DNA of 10,983 nt from an uncultured Actinomycetes bacterium (GTDB lineage: Bacteria; Actinomycetota; Actinomycetes; Nanopelagicales; Nanopelagicaceae). Positions within the stretch are counted from its first letter, which is position 1; every line of letters begins with the position of its first letter. Both the position numbers and the translations under genes were made by a program. The notes below the pieces were generated by a model, which worked only from the letters and a program-made list of their open reading frames with translations, was not told the DNA's origin and ran no database searches. Positions 1-6,310 of the stretch are shown here, one piece after another. Location: the NCBI GenBank assembly GCA_903928395.1, contig CAIYQS010000169.1, forward strand, positions 1-10,983, given 5' to 3'.

Positions 1-676
1 AGTTAACTCCCGAAATTGCAAAGATGACAGGAAATATGTACAACATGATTTTTTGTTGTTGCGCCATCATGTTGGTTGATGGATCTAGTTTAGGCATTCC
101 GTTGACCATCAACTGACGTTGAGTTGTGAATGTTGTTGCAGACATAAAGGCAATTAAACAGACGGTAACAATTTTGGTACTCGTGATGTGCGAACTAAGA
201 AAGCTATCTGAAATTGGTGCACCGAGAAATTTTGCATCGTGCGCAGTAGCCAGCAGATTTGTTGTCAAAACATTTGGAACATATGACTTGTTATGCGCGA
301 TTCCACTTAGCACTCTAAAGAGTGCAAAGAAAATCGGCGCTTGTGCAAGCAATGGCAAACAAGGAGCAAGTGGGTTTGTTTTATGCTCTTTGTAGAGCTT
401 CATCATCTCTTCAGATTGTTTTTGGCGATCATCTTTGTGACGTTTTTGAATCTCTTTCATATGCGGCTGCAATGCGGTCATTGCCCGTTGTGACTTAATC
501 TGTTTCACAAAGAGCGGGATTAAAATGACTCGAATAAGCACAACCAGAAGGACAATTGAAAGCGTCCACTTTAACGACTCGTGGGAATTTTTACCGAGCG
601 CCCATCCCAATATGGTGTGGAAGGTGACCATGACCCATGTAACGGCATAGTAAATGGGGTGCAGTATTGCGTTCAT
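1..676 (-). CDS. yidC: Membrane protein insertase YidC (Oxa1 family), C-terminus cut off by window edge
   Basis: YidC inserts membrane proteins into the cytoplasmic membrane, alone or with SecYEG. I translated the minus strand by hand from the ATG at 676-674 and obtained 225 codons with no stop before the window edge. The N-terminus (MNAILHPIYYAVTWVMVTFH) starts directly with a hydrophobic segment and lacks the large periplasmic domain of proteobacterial YidC, as expected for Gram-positive types. The first core membrane helix holds the conserved arginine (about residue 49, in LIRVILIPLFVKQ), the charged groove residue of the family. A basic cytoplasmic coiled hairpin follows (about 62-100, KSQRAM...EEMMKLYKEHK), then the family signature NPLAPCLPLLAQAPIFFALF (101-120) and further hydrophobic segments (about 168-182 and 211-223). 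A good Shine-Dalgarno AAAGGAG lies 7 nt before the ATG. The start overlaps the yidD stop (ATGA). The remaining C-terminal part is outside the window. Confidence 0.95.
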   Translation of the reverse strand, partial: MNAILHPIYYAVTWVMVTFHTILGWALGKNSHESLKWTLSIVLLVVLIRVILIPLFVKQIKSQRAMTALQPHMKEIQKRHKDDRQKQSEEMMKLYKEHKTNPLAPCLPLLAQAPIFFALFRVLSGIAHNKSYVPNVLTTNLLATAHDAKFLGAPISDSFLSSHITSTKIVTVCLIAFMSATTFTTQRQLMVNGMPKLDPSTNMMAQQQKIMLYIFPVIFAISGVN

Positions 677-939
677 GACCTAGCTCCTTTAGAGGACTTG
701 AGATGTTCGTATTCGACTCTGATACCGCCGGCGTAATCAACGCCCCCATGCGACCATGGATTACAACGAAGAATTCTCCATGCCCCCATAGTCAAACCTT
801 TAATTCCAAATTGATTGATTGCATCTATTGTGTATTGTGAACAGGAAGGAAAATATTTGCACCGCGGGGCAATGTTTGATGAAATTGCAATCTGCCAAAA
901 TCTAATCGGGGCGATTAATGTCTTTTTTATTACCTTCAT
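673..939 (-). CDS. yidD: Membrane protein insertion efficiency factor YidD
   Basis: YidD is a small membrane-associated protein that assists YidC-dependent insertion; its exact mechanism is not settled. The 88-residue product has the family layout: an N-terminal amphipathic or hydrophobic segment (KTLIAPIRFWQIAIS), the cysteine-rich core CKYFPSCSQYTIDAI (27-41), then a conserved glycine and RILRCNPWSHGGVD (55-68). The three family cysteines are at 27, 33 and 59. Length is normal for the family (about 70-110). The ATG overlaps the rnpA stop by 4 bp (ATGA) and its own stop overlaps the yidC start the same way, so translation is probably coupled across the three genes. There is no strong Shine-Dalgarno of its own, which also suggests coupling. 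Confidence 0.95.
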   Translation of the reverse strand: MKVIKKTLIAPIRFWQIAISSNIAPRCKYFPSCSQYTIDAINQFGIKGLTMGAWRILRCNPWSHGGVDYAGGIRVEYEHLKSSKGARS

Positions 940-1277
940 TGATGCGCGCCTGTTCGCTTTATTACTTTAACAATGAGTTGTGCTAGATCTTCTCGATAAT
1001 CAGGATTATTTTTTAACACTCGGATAACTACTTGGGTATGAGCCGGAAGTTCCGTGAGGTGACTAGCCATGGCATGGCGTAGTTGCCGCGCAATTCGATG
1101 GCGGGTCACTGAGCCACCCACGCTTTTATTGATGATTAATCCAACTTGAGGGGCAAGTGGCAATTGTTCATGGGTCAAAAAGTAGAGAACTAATAAATTT
1201 GAAGTCGCTCGGTGACCGGTTTTAGTGGTCCTTGAAAAATCCTGGCCGAGGCGCAAGCGGTTCGACGCTGGGAGCAC
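936..1277 (-). CDS. rnpA: Ribonuclease P protein component
   Basis: RnpA is the protein subunit that binds the catalytic RNase P RNA and helps it mature the 5' ends of tRNAs. The 113-residue product begins MLPASNRLRLGQDF, the standard start of the family, from a GTG codon 3 nt after the rpmH stop. The RNA-binding RNR helix is KSVGGSVTRHRIARQLRHAM (51-70); the middle Asn of the classical RNR is His here, which is usual in actinobacteria (RHRVARRLRH type). Length matches the family (about 110-130). It follows rpmH in the almost universal rpmH-rnpA pair and overlaps yidD by ATGA. No clear Shine-Dalgarno precedes the GTG, so it is probably translated by coupling from rpmH. The RNase P RNA gene itself is not in this window. 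Confidence 0.95.
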   Translation of the reverse strand: MLPASNRLRLGQDFSRTTKTGHRATSNLLVLYFLTHEQLPLAPQVGLIINKSVGGSVTRHRIARQLRHAMASHLTELPAHTQVVIRVLKNNPDYREDLAQLIVKVIKRTGAHQ

Positions 1278-1280
1278 GAT

Positions 1281-1418
1281 TTATGCTGAGATGTGGGTGC
1301 GGCCCTTTGCGCGGCGGGACGAAAGAACGGCTCGTCCACCACGTGTTGCCATGCGAGCTCGGAAGCCATGCTTCTTTGCGCGACGACGGTTGTTAGGTTG
1401 ATAAGTGCGCTTACTCAT
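1281..1418 (-). CDS. rpmH: 50S ribosomal protein L34
   Basis: L34 is a small, very basic protein of the large ribosomal subunit that binds 23S rRNA. Hand translation of the minus strand from the ATG at 1418-1416 gives 45 residues. They start MSKRTYQPNNRRRAKKHGFR and continue RARMATRGGRAVLSSRRAKG, which is the textbook L34 pattern (KRTyQPnnrrRakkHGFR, then a MaTrgGRavLssRRakGR-like block). The length is normal (44-47 residues). An SD-like GAGGA lies just upstream of the ATG, with a second AGGAG further out. It is the first gene of the minus-strand rpmH-rnpA-yidD-yidC block and points away from dnaA, so its promoter must lie in the gap that also carries the left DnaA-box cluster. Confidence 0.97.
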   Translation of the reverse strand: MSKRTYQPNNRRRAKKHGFRARMATRGGRAVLSSRRAKGRTHISA

Positions 1419-1498
1419 AAGTTCCTCGATTTCTCCTAGCGGTTTTGGGGTAGGTACCGACTAGGGCCACAGCGGAAGGGCAAGGGTAGCCGAATTAT

Positions 1499-1622
1499 TG
1501 TGGATAAACCACTTGCACTTTTCTCCACAGCCCTCTAGGTTCGCGCTCTATCCACAGGTTTTCTTGGCTTCGACCCTCAAGTGGGGGTTTAGACCACAGG
1601 CTGTGGATAACTTTGTGGATAA
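1499..1622. promoter_or_regulatory. Left DnaA-box cluster (rpmH-dnaA gap)
   Basis: The 234-bp gap between the divergent rpmH and dnaA genes contains five DnaA-box-like 9-mers (consensus TTATCCACA). Three are perfect on the minus strand, at 1499-1507, 1602-1610 and 1614-1622, the last two only 3 bp apart. Two on the plus strand differ by one base: TTCTCCACA at 1521-1529 and CTATCCACA at 1548-1556. Such a cluster normally lets DnaA repress its own promoter and can form part of the origin. The rpmH and dnaA promoters must both lie in this gap, but I could not pick convincing -35/-10 pairs by eye. Confidence 0.85.
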
Positions 1623-1652
1623 TTCCCTATTGGGGGTTCCAATTTAGGTTTA

Positions 1653-3086
1653 ATGAGCGATCGGTGTGGGGCGGTTATGGCGTTATTAGAAGAGGTTGAC
1701 CTCAATACCTTGTGGACTTTAGTTGTGGAGGCGATGGCCTCTGAATCCCCTCAACATCGAGCTTTTTTAGCCCTCACCAAACCACTTGGACTCCTTCAAG
1801 GTGAAGGTGGGGCGACACTTCTGCTTAACACCCCAAATCAGTTTGCTAAGGATTTTCTAGAGCTGCGTGTTAAATCTGCTCTGAATGAAATTCTCACCGC
1901 TCAACTTGGCCAAAAAATCAATATCGCTGTCACGGTAGATGAAAATCTTGAGGTAGAGACTCCGGAAGAAAATTTTCTCGATGAAAGCGCACTTGAAGTT
2001 CAACCTCGTAGTGGCACTGGCAGAGACTTAGGTTCCAAACTTCCTTTAGAGCAATCTCAACTTAACCCACGATATGTTTTCGAAACTTTTGTTATTGGCG
2101 CTTCAAATAGATTCGCTCACGCTGCCGCTGTAGCTGTTGCTGAAGCCCCCGCAAAGGCCTATAACCCACTATTTATTTATGGTGAATCAGGCTTGGGTAA
2201 AACCCATCTCCTACACGCTATTGGGGCTTATGCCAAGGAGTTGTACGGGTCTGTGCGGGTCCGCTATGTCTCCTCAGAAGAATTCACAAATGATTTTATT
2301 AACTCTATTCGTGATGATAAAGCTTCAGTTTTTCAACGGCGGTATCGTGATTTAGACGTGCTATTAGTTGATGATATTCAGTTCTTAGAAAATAAAGAGC
2401 GGACACAAGAAGAGTTTTTTCATACATTTAACACGCTCTACAACGCCAACAAGCAAATTGTTATCTCAAGTGACCGGCCTCCAAAACAGCTCACGACACT
2501 CGAAGATAGATTGCGTTCGCGTTTTGAATGGGGTCTTATTACCGATATCCAACCCCCAGAGCTCGAAACTCGAATCGCAATCCTCCGGAAGAAGGCCGCT
2601 CAGGACAAACTCAATGCTCCTGACGATGTCTTGGAATATATTGCTTCGAAAATTTCTTCAAATATTCGCGAGTTGGAAGGGGCCCTTATTCGGGTTACCG
2701 CTTTCGCCTCCCTTAATCGCCAACCAGTGGATATGGGGTTGGCGGAAATCGTCTTAAAAGACTTGATTCCTGACCAGGTTGGCCCTGAAATAACTTCCTC
2801 TACCATCATGGCCCAGACAGCCTCTTATTTCAGTCTCACTCTGGAGGATTTGTGTGGAACAAGCCGTAGCCGAGTGCTCGTTAATGCGAGACAGATTGCA
2901 ATGTATTTGTGCCGCGAATTGACGGAGTTGTCCCTCCCGAAAATCGGGCAGACCTTTGGGGGTAGGGATCACACAACAGTTATGCACGCTGATCGCAAAA
3001 TAAGGCAATTGATGGCCGAGCGCCGATCTATTTATAACCAGGTTACTGAACTCACAAACAGGATAAAACTACAGTCGAAAAATTAG
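1653..3086 (+). CDS. dnaA: Chromosomal replication initiator protein DnaA
   Basis: DnaA is the AAA+ ATPase that binds DnaA boxes, melts the origin and recruits the replicative helicase. The 477-residue product shows all domains. Domain I is N-terminal (LWTLVVEAMA...PQHRAFLALTKP). A short linker follows (about 100-135), shorter than in many actinomycetes, which explains the modest length. The ATPase has Walker A GESGLGKT (177-184), Walker B LLVDD (237-241), the sensor segment SSDRPPK (272-278) and RLRSRFEWGL (286-295). The C-terminal helix-turn-helix carries the signature GGRDHTTVMHADRKI (436-450). The start is uncertain: ATG 1653 has only a weak upstream AGG, and an in-frame ATG at 1677 (giving MALLEEVDLNTLW) is equally possible. 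DnaA boxes on both sides suggest autoregulation. The stop codon lies inside an inverted repeat of the right box cluster. Confidence 0.97.
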   Translation: MSDRCGAVMALLEEVDLNTLWTLVVEAMASESPQHRAFLALTKPLGLLQGEGGATLLLNTPNQFAKDFLELRVKSALNEILTAQLGQKINIAVTVDENLEVETPEENFLDESALEVQPRSGTGRDLGSKLPLEQSQLNPRYVFETFVIGASNRFAHAAAVAVAEAPAKAYNPLFIYGESGLGKTHLLHAIGAYAKELYGSVRVRYVSSEEFTNDFINSIRDDKASVFQRRYRDLDVLLVDDIQFLENKERTQEEFFHTFNTLYNANKQIVISSDRPPKQLTTLEDRLRSRFEWGLITDIQPPELETRIAILRKKAAQDKLNAPDDVLEYIASKISSNIRELEGALIRVTAFASLNRQPVDMGLAEIVLKDLIPDQVGPEITSSTIMAQTASYFSLTLEDLCGTSRSRVLVNARQIAMYLCRELTELSLPKIGQTFGGRDHTTVMHADRKIRQLMAERRSIYNQVTELTNRIKLQSKN

Positions 3087-3360
3087 TGGGTAACCCCAAG
3101 TGTGGGTAAGTTGTGGATAACTGTTGATTTCGGTGAGGCTTTTGTGAGGAGATAGGGGATAAGTAGTAAGTTTCAGGGAAATATGAGCTAAAAAGGGGAA
3201 GTTTTAACGAGTTTTCCATATGGTTACCCACAACTGTAGAGAAGATATTTGCGAGGGTGACCTGCACTTTTAGAGTTCTCCACAGGAAAACTCGCTGGTT
3301 ACTACGAATAACTATATATAAAGAGAAAAAGAGAATTGGTAAGAACTAAATAACCACTAA
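3085..3360. other. Probable oriC: right DnaA-box cluster plus AT-rich unwinding element
   Basis: The 360-bp gap between dnaA and dnaN has no gene and looks like the core origin, as in other actinobacteria. DnaA-box-like sites are: a perfect box on the minus strand at 3112-3120; TTACCCACA variants at 3101-3109 (minus) and 3224-3232 (plus); TTCTCCACA at 3276-3284 (plus); and a weaker TTACCCACT at 3085-3093 (minus) running out of the dnaA stop codon. The left sites face one way and the right sites the other. They are followed by 3301-3360, about 25% GC by hand count and containing TATATATAAA, a good candidate unwinding element. The rest of the gap (3361-3446) is the dnaN leader. Box positions are seen directly; origin activity is inferred from family knowledge. 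Confidence 0.82.
3301..3360. other. Candidate DNA unwinding element (DUE)
   Basis: This 60-bp stretch has about 15 G or C bases and includes a TATATATAAA run. It lies 16 bp beyond the last plus-strand DnaA-like box (3276-3284) and upstream of dnaN. Low stability next to a box cluster is the usual geometry of a bacterial unwinding site. The exact edges are my choice. Confidence 0.55.
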
Positions 3361-3446
3361 AGAGGTGTGGAACCAAAGAGCGTGTAGCTAAGCCCGGGGC
3401 GTCAGAGCGAAACCCTAGAATCAGTTGGTCGAGAAAGAGGCGGAAA

Positions 3447-4574
3447 ATGAAGTTTTTAGTTGAACCTACCGAACTGGTTGACGCGGTCAACTGGGTTGCA
3501 CGCAGCCTCTCCTCACGCCCAATCAAACCTGAGCTTCTTGGAATAATGATTGATGTAGATACCTCAATTACATTGACAGGCTCAGATCTCGAAACATCAA
3601 CCAAAGCAATACTTAAAGCGGACATCAGCGCAAAAGGAAAAGTTTTAGTTCCTGGACGCCTCTTAGCAGAAATTGCCCGAGCCCTACCCAACAAGCCAAT
3701 AACTTTTGTATTAGACGGAACCAGAGTTCTTGTTACAGCGGGAACCGCAAAATTCACACTCCCAACTCTCTCGGTGAACGAATACCCAAACCTGCCCGAA
3801 CTTCCTGAAACCGCCGGTGTAATCCCAAGCGATGTCTTTGCGCACGCAGTTAACCAAGTGGCTATAGCTGCAGGAAAAGATGACTCCTTACCAACACTCA
3901 CCGGGGTACATATTGAAATAAATCAAAACAAAATCACGCTAGCTGCAACCGATCGCTACAGGTTAGCGGTACGCGAACTCAACTGGCAGGCTAAAAATAA
4001 TGAGATAGAAGCCAATACGTTAGTTCGAGCACGAACCCTGGTTGATGCAGCAAAATCATTAACAGCACACTCGCAAGTAACTCTCGCTCTCTCCCCTACA
4101 GGATCAAATGAACGATTAATTGGTTTTCTCTCCGAATTGAAAACAATGACCTCGAGGACGTTAGACGGCTCATTCCCTCCTTTTAAACATTTACTGCCCA
4201 CTGATTCAATTGCCGAAGCAACAATAGAAGTTGCACCATTTTTAGATTCTGTTCGCCGCGTCGCGCTTGTAACAGATAAGACAGTTCCGCTCCGATTGAT
4301 TTTTACCAGCAACTCATTACAACTTGAGGCCGGGGCAGGAGAGGACGCGCAAGCAACTGAAGAGTTAGAAATTATCTTCAACGGTGAGCCGATCAACATC
4401 GCCTTTAACCCGCAATATTTAACGGACGGTTTACAAGCTATCGGAACGCCTTATGTGCAAATTAACTTTACTGGTGGAAGCAAACCAGCGGTGCTAACAG
4501 GCAAGCATGAATTAAACGGGGTTCGAGATATTAGCTATCAATACCTCCTTATGCCGATGCGCTATAGCGCGTAA
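3447..4574 (+). CDS. dnaN: DNA polymerase III beta subunit (sliding clamp)
   Basis: DnaN forms the ring-shaped dimer that holds DNA polymerase III and many repair enzymes on DNA. The 375-residue product has the family length and three-domain layout. It opens MKFLVEPTELVDAVNWVARSL and has SSRPIKPELLGIMI (22-35), typical of domain 1. The conserved ATDRYRLAVREL (167-178) lies in domain 2. The C-terminus ends YQYLLMPMR (364-372), the domain 3 segment that forms the hydrophobic protein-binding pocket. The ATG is preceded by AAAGAGG at 3434-3440 with 6 nt spacing, a good ribosome site. It follows the putative origin and is probably transcribed from a promoter in the 3301-3446 region. The recF start lies only 6 bp after its stop. 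Codons are rather AT-rich in the third position. Confidence 0.97.
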   Translation: MKFLVEPTELVDAVNWVARSLSSRPIKPELLGIMIDVDTSITLTGSDLETSTKAILKADISAKGKVLVPGRLLAEIARALPNKPITFVLDGTRVLVTAGTAKFTLPTLSVNEYPNLPELPETAGVIPSDVFAHAVNQVAIAAGKDDSLPTLTGVHIEINQNKITLAATDRYRLAVRELNWQAKNNEIEANTLVRARTLVDAAKSLTAHSQVTLALSPTGSNERLIGFLSELKTMTSRTLDGSFPPFKHLLPTDSIAEATIEVAPFLDSVRRVALVTDKTVPLRLIFTSNSLQLEAGAGEDAQATEELEIIFNGEPINIAFNPQYLTDGLQAIGTPYVQINFTGGSKPAVLTGKHELNGVRDISYQYLLMPMRYSA

Positions 4575-4580
4575 CAAAAC

Positions 4581-5672
4581 GTGCATCTTTCGCACTTATC
4601 ACTAAAGAACTTCCGCTCTTATAGTGATCTAGAACTACCACTTAACCCCGGGATAACAGTATTTTTAGGGCGAAACGGGGAAGGCAAAACAAATATAGTT
4701 GAAGCTATCCTTTATTTATCATTTCTAACATCTCACCGCACATCTAACGATCAACCACTTGTTAAATTGGGTGAATCAGCCGCGTATATCCGGGCAAAAG
4801 CAAAACACCCAGAACGTGAAGTATTGGTGGAGTTAGAAATAAACAGCGATAAAGCTAACCGCGCGCGAATAAATCAAAATTCAACACGAAGCCAAAAAGA
4901 AATTTATGGATTGGTGCAGTGCATTTACTTTTCACCAGAAGATATGGATTTGGTGCGTGGTGATCCCTCGGAACGTAGAAAATTTATAGATCAAATAATT
5001 GTTCTTCGCTCACCTAGGTTGGCAGGAGTGATTTCAGATTACGAAAGAGCTCTCAAACAGCGAAACACATTACTAAAAACTCGAGCAAGTTATGCAGCCT
5101 TAGAGCCTTGGGATAATCATGTAGCCCAATTTGGCGCAGAGCTGATTGCTGCTCGAATTACGCTTCTTAAAGAGTTTAATCCGGTTTTTACCGATACATA
5201 TAAAGTGATATCAGATTCAAAAGCAGCCACCATTACATATAAAAGTTCAATCGATAATCCAACTGAAAATACCGAAGAAAATTTTCATAAAATATTATCC
5301 AAAATAAACGAGAATAAACGGCAAGAGTTGGATCGAGGTCTTACGTTAGTTGGCCCGCACCGAGATGACCTTCTCATCCATTTAGGAGATCATCTTGTAA
5401 AAGGTTATGCCTCGCACGGAGAGTCATGGTCCATAGCGCTCTCACTTAAATTTGCCGCGTATAAATTGTTGGTTATAGAAGGAAGTCGGCCTATTTTGAT
5501 ATTGGACGATGTATTTTCTGAATTGGATGAAGAACGCCGGGCCCAATTAGTAGATTTAGCACAATCTGCAGAACAAACTTTAATTACAGTCGCTGTTGAA
5601 GGTGATCTCCCAAAAGATTTATCAGGGACCACCTTTTACGTTAGAAACGGAAGCGTTAAATTAAAACCATGA
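4581..5672 (+). CDS. recF: DNA replication and repair protein RecF
   Basis: RecF is an SMC-like ABC ATPase that binds gapped DNA and, with RecO and RecR, loads RecA. The 363-residue product has Walker A GRNGEGKT (30-37), the ABC signature SHGESWS (278-284) with the actinobacterial SHGE form in place of the SqGEqR form, Walker B PILILDD (304-310) and a D-loop SELDEERR (313-320). The family motif FSPEDMDLVRGDPSERRKF (117-135) is also present. The start is GTG at 4581, 6 bp after the dnaN stop; no good Shine-Dalgarno is visible, so coupling with dnaN is likely. The 3' end overlaps the next gene by ATGA. The middle of the gene (about 5200-5320) is strongly AT-rich, roughly 35% GC, but no motif is damaged. 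The gnd gene found between dnaN and recF in Streptomyces is absent. Confidence 0.96.
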   Translation: MHLSHLSLKNFRSYSDLELPLNPGITVFLGRNGEGKTNIVEAILYLSFLTSHRTSNDQPLVKLGESAAYIRAKAKHPEREVLVELEINSDKANRARINQNSTRSQKEIYGLVQCIYFSPEDMDLVRGDPSERRKFIDQIIVLRSPRLAGVISDYERALKQRNTLLKTRASYAALEPWDNHVAQFGAELIAARITLLKEFNPVFTDTYKVISDSKAATITYKSSIDNPTENTEENFHKILSKINENKRQELDRGLTLVGPHRDDLLIHLGDHLVKGYASHGESWSIALSLKFAAYKLLVIEGSRPILILDDVFSELDEERRAQLVDLAQSAEQTLITVAVEGDLPKDLSGTTFYVRNGSVKLKP

Positions 5673-6124
5673 AGATCGATTTGGCTAAAGAGCTTTACAA
5701 GAGTTGGCGAGACACTTCACGTAAAAATAAAAAAAATGAGACGGTAGAACAAACACGAACAAAGGTTGATGAACCACAATCTCTAAATTCCGTTCTCTCT
5801 GAATTGGTTCAAACGAGAGATTGGCAGCAAGGTATTGCGGAAGGTTCACTTTTTACTGAATGGCTGCACGTTGTGGGGTCTGATATTGGAGCGCACTCCA
5901 CCCCAATTTCATTGGTGGACGGCCTTCTCACCATCCAGGCGACCTCAACTGCTTGGGCCACCCAACTCACTTTGATTAGCTCCAACCTCCTAAACACGAT
6001 TTCAAATTCCGCCCCAGGGGCGTTGGTGGAGGAGATAGTGGTTCTTCCCCCCGGAGCACCAAGTTGGAAAAAAGGGATCAGAACCATCCGAAATGCCCGC
6101 GGCCCTAGGGATACCTACGGGTAA
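5669..6124 (+). CDS. dciA: DUF721 protein, probable replicative-helicase factor DciA
   Basis: DciA (Pfam DUF721) is the ancestral bacterial partner of the replicative helicase DnaB and supports its loading, in place of DnaC/DnaI; the mycobacterial homologue sits at the same place after recF. The 151-residue product has a charged, poorly conserved N-terminal part rich in Lys and Arg (1-38). A KH-like core follows, with WLHVVGSDIGAHSTPISL (65-82), DGLLTIQATSTAWATQL (84-100) and the tail PSWKKGIRTIRNARGPRDTYG-type ending (131-151), whose last residues GPRDTYG are characteristic of actinobacterial members. Its ATG overlaps the recF stop (ATGA), so it is probably coupled to recF. The second half of the gene is markedly richer in GC than recF. 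Family membership is clear; the loading role is inferred from homologues. Confidence 0.9.
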   Translation: MKIDLAKELYKSWRDTSRKNKKNETVEQTRTKVDEPQSLNSVLSELVQTRDWQQGIAEGSLFTEWLHVVGSDIGAHSTPISLVDGLLTIQATSTAWATQLTLISSNLLNTISNSAPGALVEEIVVLPPGAPSWKKGIRTIRNARGPRDTYG

Positions 6125-6182
6125 TCTCTAAAACCCCGCCAGAAGTTCATTTCCGCCTTTTTACGGCTGGTTCTCCATGCCG

Positions 6183-6211
6183 TTTACCACTAGAATAAGA
6201 GTTCGTATTAG
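6183..6211 (+). promoter_or_regulatory. Possible sigma-70-type promoter for gyrBA
   Basis: The 180-186 bp gap before gyrB is the only place for a separate gyrase promoter. The best pair I can see is TTTACC (6183-6188) and TATTAG (6206-6211), spaced 17 bp, each matching four of six consensus positions. TAGAAT at 6191-6196 is a better -10 match but has no matching -35. This is a weak call made by eye. No convincing hairpin terminator for the dnaN-recF-dciA block was seen between 6125 and 6180. Confidence 0.25.
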
Positions 6212-6295
6212 CTATATTCGGCTAAGAATTGATTGTGAAGGATTTACTTATTTAGGCCAAAACGTCAGTTTTGAGCCACCGTCGGGTTTGGGTAT

Positions 6296-6303
6296 AAAAG
6301 GAG
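6296..6303 (+). promoter_or_regulatory. Ribosome binding site that decides the gyrB start
   Basis: AAAAGGAG ends at 6303. The in-frame GTG at 6305 would leave only 1 nt between the site and the start codon, too little for initiation. The GTG at 6311 leaves 7 nt, which is optimal. The second GTG is therefore preferred as the gyrB start. Confidence 0.75.
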
Positions 6304-6310
6304 CGTGAGC

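Noticed and set aside
126..395. 89-codon open frame on the plus strand
   Set aside because: Antisense to yidC, whose minus-strand translation matches the family closely.
3302..3901. 199-codon open frame on the minus strand over the origin edge and the 5' part of dnaN
   Set aside because: It lies opposite a certain dnaN and runs through the AT-rich origin segment; its sequence is low-complexity Ser/Arg/Thr/Val-rich with no recognisable motif, as expected from the antisense of dnaN codons.
3956..4399. 147-codon open frame on the minus strand inside dnaN
   Set aside because: Fully antisense to conserved dnaN coding sequence, with no ribosome site or family motif seen.
6125..6180. Rho-independent terminator after dciA
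   Set aside because: Only a 3-4 bp imperfect pairing (CCAG/CTGG, CCG/CGG) could be found and no hairpin with a following T run.
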